Source: Bacteroidales bacterium UBA6445
Lineage (GTDB): Bacteria > Bacteroidota > Bacteroidia > Bacteroidales > UBA932
Assembly (NCBI GenBank): GCA_002439585.1
Contig: DJOF01000021.1
Span: 167,681-231,680, forward strand
Length of the DNA: 64,000 bases
Direction: 5' to 3'
Part shown: positions 59,422 to 64,000 of the stretch, piece by piece
Numbering within the stretch: position 1 is the stretch's first letter
Layout: the number at the start of each line of letters is the position of its first letter
The notes under the pieces: model-generated
Database searches by the model: none
What the model was told of the DNA's origin: nothing
What the model saw: the letters and a program-made list of their open reading frames with translations, nothing else
Translations under genes and position numbers: made by a program

Positions 59422-60516
59422 CTAAAGTTCCTCGGGATGTTCAAGTTCATTCACAATAGTCTCTTCAGCAGATAAGGCCCAACCTGGGAAATTGAGATCC
59501 TCATGGAAGCCGTTATTTGCGAAGTCCAACAATATCCCCAAGTCAAACTCCTTAGCTTCTACTGCCGCGCAGTAGCGTGTGGCGTCATATGCATTGCATT
59601 TCTGCTCTATATGCGTCGGCACCATCATAAGCGGCTTCCCGAGATACATAGCTTCGCAAATTGACTCAAAGCCGGCCGTAGAAGCATATGCCCTACACCC
59701 AGCCATCTGACGTATAAACTCCTTATCGTCAAGATAGTAGAAGGACAGGTTCTTGTCAACGACTTTTACTGGGGCCTCGGATGCATTGTCCCAGAAGAAA
59801 TGCAGCGGGACTTCCGGATGAGATTTATGCCAAGCCTTTACCTCTTCTGCAAAACCGGCATTCAGCATATAGCCGAGGATATAGTCACCTTTGTAGAATT
59901 GCGAAGTATTGCGTATAGATAGAACCTCCGGGCGCAGAAGCGGAGGAACGACTTTGATCTTGTGCCTCTTGTCATGCTTCATAGCCCTGAATGAGAGTGC
60001 CAGCAACTTTGAAGATCCACGCGCTATGGCCATAGAGAACAGATTCAGAGCCAAATGTCCCTCAAATCCAAACTCCGGAAACAACATGTCTTCATGCAAG
60101 AAAAGGAACTGGTGGCCAATGCTTACCATCGGGATTTTTGTAAGAGACAGCTCATGAGCTATTGTCGCGAACAATTCGTAGAAATTGACTATAACGTCCA
60201 CACCGAGGTCTTTCATCTTGGAGCGGATCATCGATATTGAAGGCAAGAACTTGGGCGATACCATTATATTGAACAGTATCGTTCTAAGGCTGTCCGGCTT
60301 CTTGTCTTTAGTGGCAGTGACGAAATTTATCGTCTCAAAGCACGTAAGAGGAGCCTTAACGCCTTTTGTGAAAAATGCGGGTAGAGACCTTGACTCGCTT
60401 TTACCTACAAGCATCTCGACAACTTCATGCCCTCTTGCCGTAAGCAGCCGTTCCATTGTCATGGCCTGGGTCAGATGCCCCCTGCCTTCTCCTTGAATAA
60501 TGAAAAGATATCTCAT
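59422..60516 (-). CDS. MurG-like (GT28-type) glycosyltransferase family protein
   Basis: From the ATG at 60516 the protein is 364 residues and starts MRYLFIIQGEGRGHLTQAM, a GT-B N-terminal Gly-rich loop. The C-terminal domain carries YASTAGFESICEAMYLGKPLMMVP, the nucleotide-sugar binding site typical of MurG/GT28. There is no signal peptide; one hydrophobic patch could contact the membrane. Donor and acceptor are unknown. It overlaps the upstream phosphoesterase gene by 4 bases (ATGA), and MATE starts 7 bases later. Confidence 0.8.
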   Translation of the reverse strand: MRYLFIIQGEGRGHLTQAMTMERLLTARGHEVVEMLVGKSESRSLPAFFTKGVKAPLTCFETINFVTATKDKKPDSLRTILFNIMVSPKFLPSISMIRSKMKDLGVDVIVNFYELFATIAHELSLTKIPMVSIGHQFLFLHEDMLFPEFGFEGHLALNLFSMAIARGSSKLLALSFRAMKHDKRHKIKVVPPLLRPEVLSIRNTSQFYKGDYILGYMLNAGFAEEVKAWHKSHPEVPLHFFWDNASEAPVKVVDKNLSFYYLDDKEFIRQMAGCRAYASTAGFESICEAMYLGKPLMMVPTHIEQKCNAYDATRYCAAVEAKEFDLGILLDFANNGFHEDLNFPGWALSAEETIVNELEHPEEL

Positions 60517-61283
60517 GACAGGTGTACGAAATCTGAGAACTTGACTACTTTCCAATTACCATTTTGGTCTTCTACAAGTGCGGTAAGAGACTCTACCCAG
60601 TCACCTGAGTTGAGATAATGTATCCCACCACGAAGATATTTGTCCTCGGGATGGTGTATATGGCCGCAGATGATTCCATCACAGCCTTTTGCTTTTGCAA
60701 ATTCTTCAAGATCCTGCTCGAAGCCGGACATTGCCGATACCGCTTGTTTTACTTTGTGCTTGATCACCTTTGACAGGGAATAATATTCCTTTCCATGCCT
60801 CTGGCGAGTCTTGTTCCATACGTTGTTGAACTTGAGCAGTGCATTGTAGGCTATATCACCGAGCTTGGCAATCCATCTGAAATGGGATGTTATACTGTCG
60901 AATGCATGACCGTGTATCACGACGTATGAATGGTCTTTCTCTCTTATGATATACTCATGTACCAAGCTTATATTGAACATCTTGGAAGGTACAAGCGGAT
61001 CGAGGAAATCATCGTGGTTGCCGGTAACGTAAATTACCTCTGTGCCATGCTTCTCCATCATTTTCATTATGACTCTGAAGAATGCGGAATGCATCACAGT
61101 CCATTTATCGTCTGAGTTTTTCAGTTGCCAGCCATCTATTATGTCACCGTTCATTATGAGCCTGTCACAATCTACTGATCCTAGAAATTCAGTGACTTCC
61201 TTGACTTTGGCATGCGGTGCTCCTATATGGACGTCCGATATTATGACAGTCCTAAAATGAGGTCTCTCTTCTGTTATCATCAT
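60513..61283 (-). CDS. LpxH-like metallophosphoesterase (UDP-2,3-diacylglucosamine diphosphatase family)
   Basis: The 256-residue protein has the five calcineurin-like motifs: DVHIG, GDIIDGW, GNHDDF, HGHAFD and GHIHHPE. The COG2908 type is supported by the WxxLNSGDWVESLTA ending. Members split pyrophosphate bonds of lipid-sugar nucleotides, as LpxH does in lipid A synthesis. Whether this is the essential LpxH or a paralogue for another glycolipid is not clear from the window. It lies between ugd and a glycosyltransferase, with ATGA overlaps on both sides. Confidence 0.8.
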   Translation of the reverse strand: MMITEERPHFRTVIISDVHIGAPHAKVKEVTEFLGSVDCDRLIMNGDIIDGWQLKNSDDKWTVMHSAFFRVIMKMMEKHGTEVIYVTGNHDDFLDPLVPSKMFNISLVHEYIIREKDHSYVVIHGHAFDSITSHFRWIAKLGDIAYNALLKFNNVWNKTRQRHGKEYYSLSKVIKHKVKQAVSAMSGFEQDLEEFAKAKGCDGIICGHIHHPEDKYLRGGIHYLNSGDWVESLTALVEDQNGNWKVVKFSDFVHLS

Positions 61284-62605
61284 AGGCTATTCTTCTTGCC
61301 AATGCAAGAGTACACAAATCCGGCGGCAGACATTGCGTCGTAATCATATATATTCCTTCCGTCCACAACCACAGGTCGCTTCATAAGGCTCTTGACCTTG
61401 TCCCACTGCGGCAGCCGGAACTGCTTCCATTCGGTCAGAAGCAACAAGGCATCAGCTCCGTTGATTGCATCATACATATCAGAAGCATACTTTACCCTCT
61501 CCCCTATCCTTCTGCGGCATTCATTCATCGCCACAGGATCAAAGACGGTAACCCGACAGCCGGAACCAAGCAGTTTGTCAATTGTAACAAGAGAGGTCGC
61601 CTCCCTCATATCGTCCGTGTCAGGCTTGAATGCGAGTCCCCAAAGAGCCACGTTCAGTCCTGCCAGTTTTCCGTCATATATGCGGTCGAGCTTATCGAAA
61701 ACAATCTCTTTCTGAGCCTCATTCACTTCCTCGACAGCTTCAAGCACTCTCATTCTGTAGCCTTCCCCTTGTCCAGTCCTGATCAGAGCCTTGACATCTT
61801 TCGGGAAGCAGCTTCCTCCATACCCGCATCCGGGATAGAGAAATTTGCTGCCGATTCTAGTATCAGAGCCAATCCCCTGTCTTACCATATTGACATCCGC
61901 ACCAACTCTCTCACACAGATTAGCTATGTCATTCATGAAACTAATACGTGTCGCCAACATAGAATTCGCTGCGTATTTGATCATCTCGCTAGATGCTATA
62001 TCGGTAAAAATAACCCTGAAGCTTTTAAGCATCAATGGCTTGTATAGTCTGGTAAGAAGTTTCTTGGCTCGCTCCGAATCAACGCCCACAACTACCCTAT
62101 CTGGTCTCATGAAGTCATTGATGGCCGAGCCTTCCTTGAGGAATTCCGGGTTGGATGCAACGTCAAATGGGATGTCAGCTCCACGCCGGGCAAGCTCTTC
62201 AGCTATAGCTGCCTTTACTTTTGCGGCAGTACCTACAGGAACAGTCGACTTGGTGACAAGTAGTACATAGTCGTTCATCTGTCGCCCTACCGTATGGGCC
62301 ACTTCAAGGACATATCTTAAGTCTGCGCTCCCGTCCTCATCAGGAGGCGTGCCTACAGCACTGAACACAATCTCAACATTACCTATGCATGAAGCGAGGT
62401 CCGTAGTGAAATGCAGGCGTCCTTCCCTTACATTTCTATCGACCATCTCGTCAAGCTGAGGTTCATAAATGGGTATATCACCCGAGAGCAGACGCTGAAT
62501 CTTGGCAGCATCCACGTCAACGCAGGTCACATCAGCGCCCATCTCTGCAAAGCATGTCCCACTTACCAGCCCTACATAGCCAGTGCCAACTATTGCTATT
62601 CGCAT
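61280..62605 (-). CDS. ugd: UDP-glucose 6-dehydrogenase
   Basis: The 441-residue protein starts MRIAIVGTGYVGLVSGTCFAE (NAD-binding GxGxxG) and has the catalytic Cys in GCGYGGSCFPKD (near residue 263). It oxidises UDP-glucose to UDP-glucuronate, a donor for surface polysaccharides and glycolipids. It follows manC by 4 bases and overlaps the phosphoesterase gene by 4 bases. Confidence 0.95.
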   Translation of the reverse strand: MRIAIVGTGYVGLVSGTCFAEMGADVTCVDVDAAKIQRLLSGDIPIYEPQLDEMVDRNVREGRLHFTTDLASCIGNVEIVFSAVGTPPDEDGSADLRYVLEVAHTVGRQMNDYVLLVTKSTVPVGTAAKVKAAIAEELARRGADIPFDVASNPEFLKEGSAINDFMRPDRVVVGVDSERAKKLLTRLYKPLMLKSFRVIFTDIASSEMIKYAANSMLATRISFMNDIANLCERVGADVNMVRQGIGSDTRIGSKFLYPGCGYGGSCFPKDVKALIRTGQGEGYRMRVLEAVEEVNEAQKEIVFDKLDRIYDGKLAGLNVALWGLAFKPDTDDMREATSLVTIDKLLGSGCRVTVFDPVAMNECRRRIGERVKYASDMYDAINGADALLLLTEWKQFRLPQWDKVKSLMKRPVVVDGRNIYDYDAMSAAGFVYSCIGKKNSL

Positions 62606-62609
62606 AATA

Positions 62610-63665
62610 TCACTTTACTAAACCGGCGGTAAATTCCTTAATCTGCTGCTCTTGAGATACAGGGCAGACAAGTATGTTGCCGCCGCCGGCAGCAACAATG
62701 TAGTCTTTGAGACTAGATATGACCACAGAATCCGTATCGGGACAATGCACAATGCAATTTTCGCACCCGAACAGACGAAGTTCCTTACCGGAGACCGAAC
62801 TGTTGCCTGCCTCATCGGACTTAAGATGGCTTCCCACCGAGCTCCAACTCCCAAGATCGGACCATCCTATATCAGCAGCTACAGTGTAGATAATGTCGGA
62901 TTTCTCCATCACTGCATAGTCAATGGATATTTTCTCACATGTCGGGAAAAGCTGCCTTAGTGCCTCAGCCTCGCCTGCTGTATCCATAGCCGGTTCAAGA
63001 CTGTCCATGACACTTGCTATAGACGGGGCATACTTACGTATCTGCTCCGTAATTGTAGAGACTTTCCATATGAAAATCCCAGCATTCCAGAAATAATTTC
63101 CGGCTTTGAGATACTCTTCCGCAGTATGAAGGTCTGGTTTCTCCTTGAAGGCCTCTACCTTTATTACCTCTCCTGTGGTGGCAGACTCGGCACATATATA
63201 ACCATAGCCCGTCTCCGGACGCACAGGTGGTATCCCTATAGTGACAATGCTCCCATTGGCATAAGAATGTTCAAGAGCCTTGCCTATTATCATGGAGAAT
63301 CTCTCTTTGTCGAGCACAAGGGCATCTGCAGGGGTGACAATCACATTGGCATCCAGATCTCTGCGACGTATCTTCCAGCAGGCATAAGCTATGCAAGGTG
63401 CAGTGTTACGGGCTACAGGCTCTAACAGGATCTGATCCTTTGGGATCTCAGGAAGCTGCTTGGCCACAATATCGGCATAAGAAGCGGATGTCACAACCCA
63501 CATGTTTGGCAGAGGACATACGCTCAAAAACCTCTCAGCAGTGAGCCTTATCATAGACTTCCCCACTCCAAGAAGATCCAGAAACTGTTTGGGGTGCTCA
63601 GGTGTGCTTGCCGGCCAAAGACGGCTTCCTACACCACCTGCCATTATTACCACATGCGTGCTCAT
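62610..63665 (-). CDS. manC: mannose-1-phosphate guanylyltransferase
   Basis: The 351-residue protein has the nucleotidyltransferase motif MAGGVGSRLWPAS (residues 8-20), PEHPKQF, and NYFWNAGIFIWK (near residue 190). It lacks the C-terminal phosphomannose isomerase domain of bifunctional enzymes. It makes GDP-mannose from mannose-1-phosphate and GTP. It heads the five-gene operon; its promoter is the TATCTTTG at 63734-63741. Confidence 0.93.
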   Translation of the reverse strand: MSTHVVIMAGGVGSRLWPASTPEHPKQFLDLLGVGKSMIRLTAERFLSVCPLPNMWVVTSASYADIVAKQLPEIPKDQILLEPVARNTAPCIAYACWKIRRRDLDANVIVTPADALVLDKERFSMIIGKALEHSYANGSIVTIGIPPVRPETGYGYICAESATTGEVIKVEAFKEKPDLHTAEEYLKAGNYFWNAGIFIWKVSTITEQIRKYAPSIASVMDSLEPAMDTAGEAEALRQLFPTCEKISIDYAVMEKSDIIYTVAADIGWSDLGSWSSVGSHLKSDEAGNSSVSGKELRLFGCENCIVHCPDTDSVVISSLKDYIVAAGGGNILVCPVSQEQQIKEFTAGLVK

Positions 63666-63733
63666 AGATCTAACTGATGATTATATCATTGCCGTTAATT
63701 CGATTGCAAACTTCACTTTTAAGCAATACATAG

Positions 63734-63741
63734 CAAAGATA
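63734..63741 (-). promoter_or_regulatory. -7 promoter element for the manC operon
   Basis: The minus strand reads TATCTTTG followed by C and TA, about 70 bases before the manC ATG. No TTTG is present at -33. Confidence 0.5.
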
Positions 63742-63788
63742 CAACAAAAAGTTGAAAATCAGTAACATTTGGAGCAAAATCGTTGAGA

Positions 63789-63887
63789 ATGAATGAATTA
63801 AGTGGTAGATTATCATTGCTTCAAAGAGAGAGCAAAAGCATTGGACTGAACAAGATTCACCCACATAAATTCCGCCAAGGCCACTAA
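63789..63887 (+). pseudogene. tyrosine-recombinase (integrase) C-terminal remnant
   Basis: A 32-codon frame encodes MNELSGRLSLLQRESKSIG, then LNKIHPHKFRQGH and a stop. The HPHKFR segment preceded by a helix is typical of the HxxR region of phage-type integrases (HPHxFRHT). The rest of the catalytic domain, including the final Tyr, is missing. It is best read as debris. Confidence 0.45.
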
Positions 63888-64000
63888 ATTCCGCCAATGG
63901 GCAACGAAGATTCTAAACGAATATATCCGCAAAGGCTTTGCAATGGATGATGAGCGCCTGAAGCAAGGTACCGCTATATTCGGGAAAGACTACTTCAGGG
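63865..64000 (+). pseudogene. RhuM-family protein fragment, 5-prime truncated, running off the window
   Basis: From about 63868 the frame reads NSAKATKFRQWATKILNEYI, then RKGFAMDDERLKQG and GKDYFR, which resembles the middle of RhuM/virulence-associated proteins found on Bacteroidetes genomic islands. An in-frame stop lies at 63847-63849 and no start codon fits an intact gene, so the N-terminal half is lost. It overlaps the integrase remnant in another frame. The 3-prime continuation is outside the window. Confidence 0.55.

Noticed and set aside
1..64000. CRISPR arrays, tRNA or rRNA genes
   Set aside because: No regularly spaced direct repeats longer than two units, no tRNA-like T-loop plus acceptor pairing, and no rRNA sequence were recognised by eye; a tRNAscan or covariance search could still find a missed tRNA.

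Overview
The window is chromosomal DNA from a member of the Bacteroidales. Nineteen or more genes and RNA units start behind the Bacteroidetes primary-sigma promoter (-7 element TAnnTTTG, several with TTTG or TTG 19-20 bases upstream), and Shine-Dalgarno sites are not evident. The gene set is that of an anaerobic, LPS-making Gram-negative: lpxB, kdsC, surE, a TonB-dependent receptor, type III glutamine synthetase, flavodiiron protein and anaerobic glycerol-3-phosphate dehydrogenase. The mid-40s percent GC and a cysteate-synthase-like gene suggest a Rikenellaceae/Cryptobacteroides-like lineage rather than Bacteroides itself; this placement is inference.

Layout. 1-4.7 kb: the end of a glpAB operon, queD, upp and a Gfo/Idh/MocA oxidoreductase. 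5.0-12.7 kb: DUF349-yidC-yggS, the convergent surE-lpxB pair, and gap. 12.8-21.1 kb: pssA with a secreted C1 peptidase, an alpha/beta hydrolase, an aminotransferase, GSIII glutamine synthetase, a DEDD exonuclease and an RlmI-type rRNA methyltransferase. 21.1-32.4 kb: a small-RNA gene, DUF3467-kdsC-maf, the valS-thioesterase-ABC-F-dipeptidase run, pyrD-cinA and an XRE regulator. 32.8-46.2 kb: queA, an acyltransferase, mscS, cysteate synthase, rlmD, a Na/Pi transporter, fprA, pyk with two outer-membrane proteins, and rarA. 46.2-56.5 kb: a second RNA gene, trmD, a TonB receptor under a TPP riboswitch, a pyrG-glutaminyl cyclase pair, a phosphatase/membrane-protein run, a third RNA gene and gpmA. 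56.7-63.7 kb: a His-rich G3E GTPase and a manC-ugd-LpxH-like-glycosyltransferase-MATE operon. The last 0.2 kb holds fragments of an integrase and a RhuM-type protein, marking the edge of an accessory region.

Most coding content is housekeeping. The more unusual material is between genes: (i) two copies of a roughly 145-nt structured RNA with a 90-nt core identical at 89 positions, covarying 5-prime stems, perfect promoters and bidirectional terminators; (ii) a third RNA unit with the same promoter geometry whose transcript is complementary to that core in three colinear blocks; (iii) a dispersed family of short inverted-repeat elements that share an internal covarying hairpin; and (iv) several transcripts (trmD, gpmA, the RNA genes) that begin with a hairpin at or next to the predicted first base. 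No tRNA, rRNA, CRISPR array or intact transposase gene was found.
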